NCBI GenBank assembly: GCA_017505525.1
Contig: JAFVPB010000039.1
Coordinates: 124,001 to 188,000 of the forward strand
Reading direction: 5' to 3'
Length of the DNA stretch: 64,000 bases
Source of the DNA: Clostridia bacterium
GTDB taxonomy: Bacteria > Bacillota > Clostridia > UMGS1883
The notes below the pieces were generated by a model. The model had not been told where the DNA came from. It did no database searches and was given only the letters and a program-made list of their open reading frames with translations. The position numbers were made by a program, and so were the translations under genes. Positions within the stretch are counted from its first letter, which is position 1. Each line of letters begins with the position of its first letter. Below are positions 43,753-52,612 of this stretch, piece by piece.

Positions 43753-44625
43753 TTAACCTTTGGAGGTTAGTTCATTTTTAAGTGTTTTTTTAAATTCTCT
43801 CGGCGTCATTCCTGTATATTTTTTAAAGATTTTTAAAAAGAATTTAGTGTCGTTATAGCCTATAATTTCGGCGATTTCGGGAACGGTTTTATTTGAGGTG
43901 CTGATAAGAAAAAGAGCTTGCTTAAGCCTTGCTCGTTGAAGAGCTTCTGTGAAATTTATACCGCATTCAGCTTTGAATTTCATAGAAAGATATGTTGGAC
44001 TGTAGTTAAACCTATCGCTGAAAAAAGAAAGAGAAAGGTCTTCGGCATAGTGCTTGTCAATATAGTCGAGCATAAATGTGATTTCTTCGTTGGCTGTTTT
44101 GTAAACTTCTTTTTTTTCTATTTTACGCATTGATAAAATCAGCAACTGTATCAGCATACAACGTATCAATTCCAGGTTCCCCGAAAGTTCATCTGTAAAT
44201 TCTTTAACGATGCGGTTCATAAGAAATAAAATTGATTCATCTGTATCGTGCAAAAGAATCTGAGTTGGGTTGTATGAAAGAGAAGAAAAGCTCGTTCTTA
44301 AGAGATAATGGTTAAGTAAACTGCGGAATTTTCGGCAATCTTTAAGGCCGTAATCTATAAATTCGGGGCGGAAAAGGCAGTTGATAATGCGAAAGTTCTG
44401 CCCATTAATATAGTCGTAGTGATGATATGAATCGTAGTCGATTATAAAGTAATCGCCCTTTTGTATCATTATTTTTTCGCCATCGAGGGTGTGATAGGCT
44501 TTTCCCTCGATTACATAAACCAATTCAAAAAACTGATGAGAGTGCGAACCCTGTGGTTTAGGCGATAAAACTGTAACGTAAATTTCACCGCTTTCTCCAA
44601 TATGGTTAACCCGTAAATCTCGCAT
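43753..44625 (-). CDS. AraC-family transcriptional regulator
   Basis: This 290-residue regulator has an N-terminal cupin sensor domain (GSHSHQFFELVYVIEG, ending in a DGEKIMIQKGDYFIID strand) and a C-terminal double helix-turn-helix (RFNYSPTYLSMKFKAECG, EIIGYNDTKFFLKIFKKY, MTPREFKK). ATG 44625 with GGGGGG nine bases before it is the proper start; the open frame extends to 44880 but runs into the divergent gene. It is divergent from the large glycosidase gene and probably activates it in response to a sugar. Confidence 0.92.
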   Translation of the reverse strand: MRDLRVNHIGESGEIYVTVLSPKPQGSHSHQFFELVYVIEGKAYHTLDGEKIMIQKGDYFIIDYDSYHHYDYINGQNFRIINCLFRPEFIDYGLKDCRKFRSLLNHYLLRTSFSSLSYNPTQILLHDTDESILFLMNRIVKEFTDELSGNLELIRCMLIQLLILSMRKIEKKEVYKTANEEITFMLDYIDKHYAEDLSLSFFSDRFNYSPTYLSMKFKAECGINFTEALQRARLKQALFLISTSNKTVPEIAEIIGYNDTKFFLKIFKKYTGMTPREFKKTLKNELTSKG

Positions 44626-44660
44626 ATTAAAATACCCCCCAAAACATAGAAATATGTACC

Positions 44661-44689
44661 TTGAATTCATTATAGCGAAATTATATAAT
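44661..44689 (+). promoter_or_regulatory. Plus-strand promoter of the glycosidase gene
   Basis: TTGAAT (44661-44666), 17-base spacer, TATAAT (44684-44689). It overlaps the opposing promoter at 44669-44697 almost completely. Confidence 0.75.
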
Positions 44690-44697
44690 AAAGTCAA
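44669..44697 (-). promoter_or_regulatory. Minus-strand promoter of the AraC gene
   Basis: Read on the minus strand: TTGACT (44697-44692), 17-base spacer, TATAAT (44674-44669). Both promoters use the same DNA in opposite directions, so polymerase binding should be mutually exclusive. Confidence 0.75.
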
Positions 44698-44731
44698 GCA
44701 GAAGTGTTTATATATAAAGGCAGGTACCATA

Positions 44732-47700
44732 ATGTTATATTCAAGGAAAGACGAAAAAAAATTAGATAAAGAGCTTTTTAAAAGCCCTACTTCGGAATAC
44801 AGGGGAAAGCCGTTCTGGGGCTGGAATTGCGAGCTAACCCCCGAAATTTTAGAGGAACAGGTTAAATATTTTAGCGACATGGGTTTTGGTGGATTTCATA
44901 TGCATTCGCGAAGCGGTATGGCAACCAAATATCTTAGTAAGGATTATTTGGATTTAATTAAGTTTTGCACAGAATGCGCTAAGGAAAACGATTTGTTTGC
45001 CGGCCTTTATGATGAAGACAGATTTCCATCCGGCTCTGCAGGCGGATTGCTCACAAAAAAGCACGAGTACAGAGAACGTCATCTTGAATTCACAAAAAGA
45101 TGTATTGAAAGCGTAAGTTATGAAGAAGCTAATAAAACAGGAAAACCTTATTTGCTTGGAGCTTACGATGTGATTTTAAATGAAGAGGGAGACCTTTTGG
45201 AATACAGCCTTATATCAGCGCAAGAGAAAGCAAAAGGCAATAAATGGTATGCCTATGTTATAACTGCCGATGATTCGCCTATTCACAATAATCAGGCAGA
45301 CGGCGATACGCTTTCCAAGGAAGCGATGGATGAATTTATAAGGCTTACATATGATTTCTTTTATGATGGCATGGGAGATGAGTTTGGAAAGAACATACAG
45401 GTAATGTTTTCTGACGAGCCACTTTTAAGAGTGCGTAGGATGTTCAACTTTGCAAAAGGTGAAGAAGATGCTCACGTTCCGTGGACAATGAAATTTCCCG
45501 AAAAGTTCACCGAATATTCAGGGCTTGATATAGTAAAAACTCTTCCCGAGCTTTTCTGGGAGCTTCCCGGAGGTAAGGTTTCAAAGATAAGATATTGTTT
45601 TTATGATTTTCTTGCAGAGCTTTTTGCAAGCTCTTGTTACGATAATCTTGGAGATTGGTGCGAAAAGCACGGAATTATGCTAACGGCACATCTTATGGCA
45701 GAAAAGCAACTGAACTATCAGTGCGACTGGAACAGTGAGGCAATGCGCCAATACAGAAAAATGCAGATTCCCGGTATAGATATGCTTTGCAACCGTCTTG
45801 AATTAAACACTGCAAAGCAGTGCCAGAGCGCGGTACATCAATATGGCAGAGAAGGTATGATGACAGAACTTTACGGTGTAACCGACTGGGATTTTGATTT
45901 CAGAGGTCATAAATTCCAGGGAGATTGGCAGGCAGCTCTTGGTGCAACCTACAGAGTGCCGCATCTTACGTGGGTATCTATGGAGGGAGAAGCAAAGCGC
46001 GATTATCCCGCTTCTATTGGGTATCAATCGCCGTGGTTCCGCGAGTATAAGTATATAGAGGACCATTTTGCACGTGTAAACACTGCTCTCACAAGAGGAA
46101 AGCCAATTTGCCGTGTGGCAGTTGTTCACCCGATAGAAACAACGTGGATAAACAGCGGGCCAAACGATAAAACGATAGATGTTCGTAATCACCGCGACCT
46201 TTTATTCAGCAATTTAACAGAGTGGCTTCTCTTTGGATTAATAGATTTCGATTTCATCTGTGAATCGCTTTTACCATCACAGTACGAGGAAAGTGAAACA
46301 GGATTTAAAGTTGGCAAAATGGAATACGATGCAGTGCTTGTTCCCGATTTGCAGACGATAAGAAGCTCTACACTGAATGCACTTAAAAAATTCCGTAATA
46401 AAGGCGGAAAAGTAGTGTTTGCAGGGCAGATTCCACTGCTTGTTGATGCAGAAAACTCAAATGAAGCCCGCGATTTTGCACAAAACTGCGAGTGCATCTT
46501 GCTTGATAAAATATCGGTTCTGAAAGCACTTGAAAATGAAAGATTAATTGAAATCAGAGATGAATTTGGCTCAAGGTCGCACAATCTTATTTACAATATG
46601 CGAGAAGATGGCGACGAAAGATGGCTGTTTATAGCTAATGCCGTAGGTGAAGGCTGGGAAGGAAAGGACATACCAAAGGAGCTTATCAGCAATAATCATA
46701 GCTTCTGCCAGAATTTAAAAATAGAACTTAAGGGCGAGTTCGAGCCTGTGCTTTACGATACGCTTACAGGAGAAATAAAAGAAATTTCATTCGAAATAAA
46801 ATCAGGGAAAACAATTATCCCTTGGGTAAGATATTATCACGATAGCCTGCTTCTTAATTTAAGAAAGCCAAACATAGTTTCGGCCGTAGTGAATAAAGAA
46901 GAGTTTGAGGGAGAGGAGATAGCCGTTCCATATGTGGTGAAGTTCACGCGTGAAGAGGCAAATGTGCTCTTGTTCGACAGAGCAGAGTATTCTCTTAACG
47001 GGGGAGAATTTAATCCCGAAGAGGATATTTTAAGGCTCGACAATATCTGCCGCGAAAAACTCGGACTTCCACCAAGGCAAGATGTTCTTGTGCAACCTTG
47101 GGCAGTAGAAGAAGAAGAAATCAGCCACAGTGTTGCTTTAAGAATGCATTTCGAAAGTAGCATAGAATTGGAAAATGCTATGCTTGGAGTTGAAAATGCT
47201 GAAAATACAGAAATCACATTTAATGGTGAAAAGGTTTTACCAAACATATGCGGTTATTATGTGGACCATTCTATAGCTACAATCAAGTTACCAAAGATAA
47301 AAAAGGGCAAGAATACTATTGAAATAAAAACGCCTCTTAATAAAAGAGTGGGAATTGAAAACTTTTATCTTCTTGGTGAATTTGATGTTTTAATGAAAGG
47401 AAGAAAAGCAACTATCGTTGCAGCCGAAACTGAAATCGGATTTGGCGATATAACAAAACAGGGCATGCCGTTCTATGGTGGAAACATCACATATCACGTG
47501 CCGTTCAAAGTAGAAAACGACGGTAAAATCAATATCCGTGTAAACCATTTTAAAGGTGCACTTTTAAAGCTTGCACTCGACGGTAAGGATCAGGGAATTG
47601 TAACGTTTGACCCGTATACGATTGCGATAGACGGCGTTTCAAAGGGTGAGCATATTCTGGATGTCAGAATGTTTGGTAACCGCCACAACACCTTTGGAGG

Positions 47701-47845
47701 ACTGCATAATATTTCAACAAGCAACTGGGTGTTCTCGAACTACTGGAGAACAACAGACCACGCATGGACCTATGAATATGGTAACCTGCGTGAAACAGGG
47801 CTTCTTTCCGCACCTGTAATAAAGGTGGAAAATATTGTTCGTTGA
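44732..47845 (+). CDS. Large glycoside hydrolase, GH106-like (alpha-L-rhamnosidase type)
   Basis: This 1037-residue protein lacks a signal peptide. The N-terminal half resembles a TIM-barrel glycosidase: KPFWGWNCELTPEILEEQV, GFGGFHMHSRSGM, YDEDRFPSGSAGG and the acidic MFSDEPLL and MTELYGVTDWDFDF segments. The C-terminal part contains galactose-binding-like jelly-roll sequence (EITFNGEKVLPNICGYYV, IKLPKIKKGKNTIEIKTP). This outline matches the GH106-like rhamnosidase superfamily as I recall it, but the exact family should be confirmed. ATG 44732 is chosen over an earlier in-frame ATG at 44654, which lies upstream of the promoter -10 box. It is divergent from its probable AraC regulator. Confidence 0.65.
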   Translation: MLYSRKDEKKLDKELFKSPTSEYRGKPFWGWNCELTPEILEEQVKYFSDMGFGGFHMHSRSGMATKYLSKDYLDLIKFCTECAKENDLFAGLYDEDRFPSGSAGGLLTKKHEYRERHLEFTKRCIESVSYEEANKTGKPYLLGAYDVILNEEGDLLEYSLISAQEKAKGNKWYAYVITADDSPIHNNQADGDTLSKEAMDEFIRLTYDFFYDGMGDEFGKNIQVMFSDEPLLRVRRMFNFAKGEEDAHVPWTMKFPEKFTEYSGLDIVKTLPELFWELPGGKVSKIRYCFYDFLAELFASSCYDNLGDWCEKHGIMLTAHLMAEKQLNYQCDWNSEAMRQYRKMQIPGIDMLCNRLELNTAKQCQSAVHQYGREGMMTELYGVTDWDFDFRGHKFQGDWQAALGATYRVPHLTWVSMEGEAKRDYPASIGYQSPWFREYKYIEDHFARVNTALTRGKPICRVAVVHPIETTWINSGPNDKTIDVRNHRDLLFSNLTEWLLFGLIDFDFICESLLPSQYEESETGFKVGKMEYDAVLVPDLQTIRSSTLNALKKFRNKGGKVVFAGQIPLLVDAENSNEARDFAQNCECILLDKISVLKALENERLIEIRDEFGSRSHNLIYNMREDGDERWLFIANAVGEGWEGKDIPKELISNNHSFCQNLKIELKGEFEPVLYDTLTGEIKEISFEIKSGKTIIPWVRYYHDSLLLNLRKPNIVSAVVNKEEFEGEEIAVPYVVKFTREEANVLLFDRAEYSLNGGEFNPEEDILRLDNICREKLGLPPRQDVLVQPWAVEEEEISHSVALRMHFESSIELENAMLGVENAENTEITFNGEKVLPNICGYYVDHSIATIKLPKIKKGKNTIEIKTPLNKRVGIENFYLLGEFDVLMKGRKATIVAAETEIGFGDITKQGMPFYGGNITYHVPFKVENDGKINIRVNHFKGALLKLALDGKDQGIVTFDPYTIAIDGVSKGEHILDVRMFGNRHNTFGGLHNISTSNWVFSNYWRTTDHAWTYEYGNLRETGLLSAPVIKVENIVR

Positions 47846-47982
47846 CCCACAATATTTCTAATAGATATAATTAAATTATGGAAATATACATAATTAATTT
47901 TGTTGTATGGCAACAGGCGTTGCCTTGATATAAAAAATATTTTCCTATTATATGGGAAGAAATTATGAAAGGACGGATAGAT

Positions 47983-49548
47983 ATGAAAGGTTTATTTGGA
48001 AAAAGATTTCTTGCACTGTGCCTTGGCATGATTCTTGTGGCTTCATGCTTTGTTGGTTGCGGCGGCAAGAAAAAAACAACGGCAATCGTTGAAGATGATA
48101 ACGAGCAGGTAACACTTAAATGGATTCTTAGCGGCCCGGGAATGCTTAAGGATTCCCAGAAGGTTTTTGACGAGTTTAATAAAGAGCTTGTAAATTATCT
48201 TCCCAATACACAGGTTGAATTCGAAGTTATTCCTGCTTCCGACTTTGCAGAGAAATGGCGCCTTATGTCGGCTTCAAGAGAAGAGGCTGACCTTGTTTGG
48301 GTAGGCTGGGTGCTTAATTTAAGAGAAGAAGCAAGAAAAGGCTCTTTCTATCCTATGGATGAACTGCTTGAAGCAGTGCCTGATTTAACGGCAGAAATTC
48401 CATCTCATATTATCGACTTAGGCCGTATAAACGGCAAGCTTTACTGCATACCTAACTATCAGATGATGGTAAATCTTCCCATGGGAGTTAAGGTTCATAA
48501 AGAGCTTGCAGATAAATACGATCTTGATACCGACGGCATTACAGAAATGTTTGCAACAGATGAAATGATTACAAAAGAGGACTACAAGATTTTCGAAGAT
48601 TTCCTCGAAAGAGTTAAACAAGGCGGCGACCTTAAGCAGGGCGTTGCAGCATCAATGCTTGCTACAATTGTTGGCTCTGTAGGAACATTTGGAGAAAATA
48701 TGGAAACGGTTGCAGGAAATGCAGTAATCGATATGAGAGATGATAGCCTCCAGGTTTACGATTTGATAAGCGATTTCCCCGAAAGTGAAGATGCTTATGC
48801 AATTGCTAATGAATGGTTCAAGAAGGGCTATGTTCGTAAGGATATTTTATCCGTTACAGATTTAACAGCAGAAGTTGGTAAGGAAAACGGCTACATTATG
48901 TGGTCTGAATCAGTGTTTAAAGACGATTCCGAGAAGATGACAAAGAAATGGGGCTTCCCGATTCTTTCAATTCCTGCACGTCAGGCACTCTGGATTCCTC
49001 ATTCAACGCCTACAACAAACACAGGTATAGCTGCAACAAGTAAGCATCCAAAGCGCGCTATGAAGTTAATCGAGCTTATGTGCACCGAAAAGGGTAAGGA
49101 TTTATATAACCTGCTTTGCTACGGGCTTGAGGGAGTGCATTACGAAAAGGTTTCTGATACAGAAATTAACTGGCTTGAAGAGGATGTCCCCGGAAGCTCG
49201 AATAACAACTACGGCTATAGTTCGTGGGCTATAGGAAACACATTCAATGCCTATACCACTCAGTATGATGTGGCAGGCTGGAACGAATATATTTTAAACG
49301 ATATAAACGGAAAAGCAAAACCATCTCCTTTGGTTGGCTTCTCGTTCGATCCATCTCCTGTTAAACTCGAACTTGCTCAGTACGAGGCAGTTAAGAAAGA
49401 ATATACCTATTTATATAAAGGTGCAACCGATAACTGGAAAGAGCTTTTAGAAGAACGTAATAAGAAGATGAAAGCTGCAGGAAGCGATAAAATCGTAGAA
49501 GAGGTTCGCCGTCAGATTGAAGAATGGAAAAAAACAGTGGGTAAATAA
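47983..49548 (+). CDS. Extracellular solute-binding lipoprotein, ABC sugar type
   Basis: This 521-residue lipoprotein should capture an oligosaccharide for an ABC importer. The signal sequence ends in a lipobox (VASC, with Cys22; a second Cys at 26 is possible). The mature part follows the family 1 binding-protein pattern (LKWILSGPGMLKDSQKVFDEFN, EADLVWVGWVLNLREEARKG, NTGIAATSKHPKRAMKLIELM). ATG 47983 follows AAAGGACGG; an in-frame ATG at 47965 lies on the wrong side of that site. No permease or ATPase gene is adjacent, so it must use components coded elsewhere. Confidence 0.88.
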   Translation: MKGLFGKRFLALCLGMILVASCFVGCGGKKKTTAIVEDDNEQVTLKWILSGPGMLKDSQKVFDEFNKELVNYLPNTQVEFEVIPASDFAEKWRLMSASREEADLVWVGWVLNLREEARKGSFYPMDELLEAVPDLTAEIPSHIIDLGRINGKLYCIPNYQMMVNLPMGVKVHKELADKYDLDTDGITEMFATDEMITKEDYKIFEDFLERVKQGGDLKQGVAASMLATIVGSVGTFGENMETVAGNAVIDMRDDSLQVYDLISDFPESEDAYAIANEWFKKGYVRKDILSVTDLTAEVGKENGYIMWSESVFKDDSEKMTKKWGFPILSIPARQALWIPHSTPTTNTGIAATSKHPKRAMKLIELMCTEKGKDLYNLLCYGLEGVHYEKVSDTEINWLEEDVPGSSNNNYGYSSWAIGNTFNAYTTQYDVAGWNEYILNDINGKAKPSPLVGFSFDPSPVKLELAQYEAVKKEYTYLYKGATDNWKELLEERNKKMKAAGSDKIVEEVRRQIEEWKKTVGK

Positions 49549-49564
49549 TTGATGTAACAAAGAA

Positions 49565-49637
49565 TTGTAGGGGAGGGTCTCCGCACCCTCCCGCGAAAAG
49601 AAAAAAAGCGGAACGCCACGCAGGGCGTTCCCTACAA
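49565..49637. repeat. Paired-hairpin repeat with TTGTAGGG / CCCTACAA ends
   Basis: The inverted ends TTGTAGGG (49565-49572) and CCCTACAA (49630-49637) bracket two hairpins, GGGAGGGT with ACCCTCCC and GGAACGCC with GGGCGTTCC, joined by an A-rich linker. Related units lie at 52443-52525 and 54766-54936. The remaining gap to 49758 has one further small hairpin, AAAATCGC/GCGATTTT, and no gene. Confidence 0.8.
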
Positions 49638-49758
49638 AAAATGCGATAACGAAAAATGAGAACGGAAAATGAAAATCGCCTGCGATTTTCTGCCACCATT
49701 ACGCACTTCGCATTTCACATTCCACATTTAATTAATCATGCAGAAAGGAGAGATTAGC

Positions 49759-52362
49759 ATGATGAAAAAAATACTTGCGTTTATTCTGTGTGTGCTTATG
49801 ATTGTATCTGCGATTTCAGCACAGGCATATACAGAAAATGCAGGCAGAGTGTATCTTTATGTATCACTCGACGGAAACGACAGTGCTTCAGGCGATATGG
49901 ATGCACCGCTTCAAACTTTTATAGGAGCGCGAAACAAAATCCGCGAGCTGAGAGCCCAGGGGGTAGCACCCGATAAGGGATTTGTGGTATATTTCCGCGA
50001 GGGCAGTTATTCGCTTAAAGAAGCAGTTAAATTCAGCCCCGAGGATTCAGGTACCGAGGAAGCGCCGATTGTTTACCGTGCATATCCCGGAGAAAGCGTT
50101 ACCGTTGTTGGTGGTGCGGCGATTCCCGAAGGGGCATTTAAACCGATTGACGATGCAAAAATCAAAAACAGAATTATCGACGGTACTGCAAGAGGCAAAG
50201 TGCTTTGTGCCGACTTAAAGGCACTTGGTTTTGACTATTTTGGTGAAATAACTCTTCCCGGTGCATACTCTTTCTTTCCATCTACCGTTAAAAAGCCTAC
50301 TGCCGAAGCACCTGAGCTGTTTATTAACGGAAAGCTTATGACAGTAGCACGTTATCCAAATGAAGGGTATATGTCTATTTCCGAGGTAGTGGATGTAGGT
50401 GCATTGCCAACTCTCTGGAATGAATCACGAAAAAGTGAGGGCGACTGGGTTCCTCCTGAAGAGCGTGATGAGTTTGATGGCTTCGAAGTTAAGGTTAAGG
50501 ATAGCCGTGTTCTTAAATGGACAGAATTATCGGAAAACACAGCAGTTTTAACAGGTTATTTCTACTTTACATGGGCAGACGCAAGCACTCCCTTAAAGAA
50601 AGTTAGTGAAGAGGGAATTATAGAATCGGCATATCCCGCACAACATGGTCCCAGAGAAGGCGGAACCTTCTATGTGCAGAACCTTGTTGAAGAAATCGAT
50701 GTGCCGGGCGAATATTATTTAGACCGTGATGCGGGTAAGCTTTATATTTATCCTCCCGCAGATTTCAAGGACTCGGAAATAAATATGTCGTTCATTGAAG
50801 AAAGCCTTATTCAAATGAACGAGGCAAACTACATCACAATTAAGAATATGAAAATAACTGCCGCAAGAGCAAGCGGAGTTTCAATCAGCAACGGCGTAGG
50901 AAATAAGGTTATAGGCTGTGAGGTTGAATACACAGCAGGTAAAGCAATATCCGTTTCAGGAAGAGAAGCAGCTAAAAACGGAGTTATAAGCTGCTATATC
51001 CACGATACAAACGGTGGAGTAATTCTTCAGGCAGGTAAGGAAGAAACTCTTACCCCGGGCGAAAACTACGTTGAAAACTGCCTCATCGAAAGATATTCAA
51101 GAATCAGAACAACGTATAATGCTGCAGTATCGTTCCACAGCGTTGGTAACGAGGCACGTTATAACGAAATACGTGATAACAAGCACCTCGCTATTCAGTT
51201 TGCGGGAAACAATCATAAAGTTCTCTACAACAATATTTACGATGTTTGCCAGGAAGCCGACGATATGGGCGCCATCTACGGCGGCTTCAGCTGGGTAGGC
51301 AGAGGAACCGAGATTAAATACAATTATGTTCACGACCTTAAGCTTGCTCCTCACGTAACAGAGGTCAGCGGTATTCGTGCCTGCTACTTTGATAACAAGC
51401 AAGCGGGAATGATAACAACGGGTAATATTTTCCATAATATTCAGGGCTATGGAGTGCACAGTAACGGTGGCAGAGATACCATTGTAAACAACAATATACT
51501 TATTGATGTAAAATACGGAAACAAGATAACCACTTGTACAACGCTTGATACAACCGACCATATGAACGGACTGAAAAATGCACCTTATTATAAAAACGAA
51601 ATCTGGGCAGAGGCATATCCCGAGCTTGTGAATATTCTTGATGAAAAAGACCCTAACTATCCCAAAAACAATATTGTAATCAACAATGCGCTTGTCAATT
51701 CGGGAAAAGGCTTGTTTGATGCCTACACATCGGCTAACGGCAGAATTGAAAATAATATAGATATCAGTGTGCCTGGTTTTGTGGATGCGGATAACGGAAA
51801 TTATCTTTTAAGAGAGGACTCTGAAATATTTAAGAAAATCCCTGAGTTCAAGGCTCTTCCGTTCACAAGAATGGGCAGATACACAGACAGAGCATTAAAG
51901 CGTGTTGAAAACGGAATTGTTCTTGCAGCAGAAAGCTCGCAGGCAATTGTTGGCGGAGAAGTTAAGTTCATCGACCCAGATAATAAAGCAGTAAAAGCAC
52001 AGATTATCGATGGAAGCACATATGTTCCGATTCGCTTCATAGCCGAAGCACTTGGCGGAGATGTAAATTATGATTCTGCCACACGCACAATTACAATAAA
52101 GGGTGCGGGCACATCGGTTTCAATGAACGTTGACAGCACACAGGCAACAGTTAACAGCGCACCTTATGAGCTTCCTCAGCTTCCGATAATTAAAGAGGGC
52201 AGAACTCTTGTTCCGCTTCGTGCAGTTGCAGAGCTCTTTAATAAAAAGGTAGTATGGGAACCAAGAGGTCTTATCGTGATAGACGACAGAGAGGATGTAT
52301 TCAGCGAAACAAGCGACGAAGAAATAATCCAGTATCTGTATGAATTAATCTGCGCACATTAA
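49759..52362 (+). CDS. Secreted right-handed beta-helix protein with copper-amine-oxidase-type stalk domain
   Basis: This 867-residue exported protein has a signal peptide (about 1-24) and an N-terminal DUF1565-like start (VYLYVSLDGNDSASGDMDAPLQT). A long parallel beta-helix (about 60-680) carries many short strands rich in Asn and Gly (NNYVHDLKLAPH-like rungs, YNEIRDNKHLAIQF, NNHKVLYNNIYDV), as in polysaccharide lyases and glycosidases. The C-terminal domain (about 715-865; YVPIRFIAEALGGDVNYDS, RTLVPLRAVAELF) is the copper-amine-oxidase-N1 or stalk type that attaches proteins to the cell wall. AAAGGAGAG precedes ATG 49759. It probably acts on an external glycan. Confidence 0.88.
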   Translation: MMKKILAFILCVLMIVSAISAQAYTENAGRVYLYVSLDGNDSASGDMDAPLQTFIGARNKIRELRAQGVAPDKGFVVYFREGSYSLKEAVKFSPEDSGTEEAPIVYRAYPGESVTVVGGAAIPEGAFKPIDDAKIKNRIIDGTARGKVLCADLKALGFDYFGEITLPGAYSFFPSTVKKPTAEAPELFINGKLMTVARYPNEGYMSISEVVDVGALPTLWNESRKSEGDWVPPEERDEFDGFEVKVKDSRVLKWTELSENTAVLTGYFYFTWADASTPLKKVSEEGIIESAYPAQHGPREGGTFYVQNLVEEIDVPGEYYLDRDAGKLYIYPPADFKDSEINMSFIEESLIQMNEANYITIKNMKITAARASGVSISNGVGNKVIGCEVEYTAGKAISVSGREAAKNGVISCYIHDTNGGVILQAGKEETLTPGENYVENCLIERYSRIRTTYNAAVSFHSVGNEARYNEIRDNKHLAIQFAGNNHKVLYNNIYDVCQEADDMGAIYGGFSWVGRGTEIKYNYVHDLKLAPHVTEVSGIRACYFDNKQAGMITTGNIFHNIQGYGVHSNGGRDTIVNNNILIDVKYGNKITTCTTLDTTDHMNGLKNAPYYKNEIWAEAYPELVNILDEKDPNYPKNNIVINNALVNSGKGLFDAYTSANGRIENNIDISVPGFVDADNGNYLLREDSEIFKKIPEFKALPFTRMGRYTDRALKRVENGIVLAAESSQAIVGGEVKFIDPDNKAVKAQIIDGSTYVPIRFIAEALGGDVNYDSATRTITIKGAGTSVSMNVDSTQATVNSAPYELPQLPIIKEGRTLVPLRAVAELFNKKVVWEPRGLIVIDDREDVFSETSDEEIIQYLYELICAH

Positions 52363-52442
52363 GATGAATCGCAACCTGCCTTCCCCTTGAGGGGAAGCCT
52401 ACGGAAAGCGCAAAACCGCGTGGGCATTTGCGAATGCCTTGC

Positions 52443-52525
52443 GGGCGGGGATGGAACCCCGCCCCTACAAGAAAATACGGTGTTCCGAAAAACAAAAGCG
52501 TAGGGGAGGGTCTCTGTGCCCTCCC
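52443..52525. repeat. Paired-hairpin repeats in the gap after the beta-helix gene
   Basis: GGGCGGGG (52443-52450) pairs with CCCCGCCC (52457-52464) and is followed by CTACA. GTAGGG then GGGAGGG (52504-52510) pairs with CCCTCCC (52519-52525). A CTTCCCCTTGAGGGGAAG-type palindrome lies just before, near 52379-52397. No gene is seen in 52363-52612. Confidence 0.75.
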
Positions 52526-52612
52526 GAAACGGAACGAATAAATCCGTTGTCTGAAAAAACAAAAATTAATTAATCAAATTAAAATAAAATTATAAATTGA
52601 GGAGTGTAAATT

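Noticed and set aside
52301-52562. Minus-strand ORFs over the gap after the beta-helix gene
   Set aside because: They read through the paired-hairpin repeats, have no ribosome binding site and show repeat-derived Pro/Arg-rich sequence.
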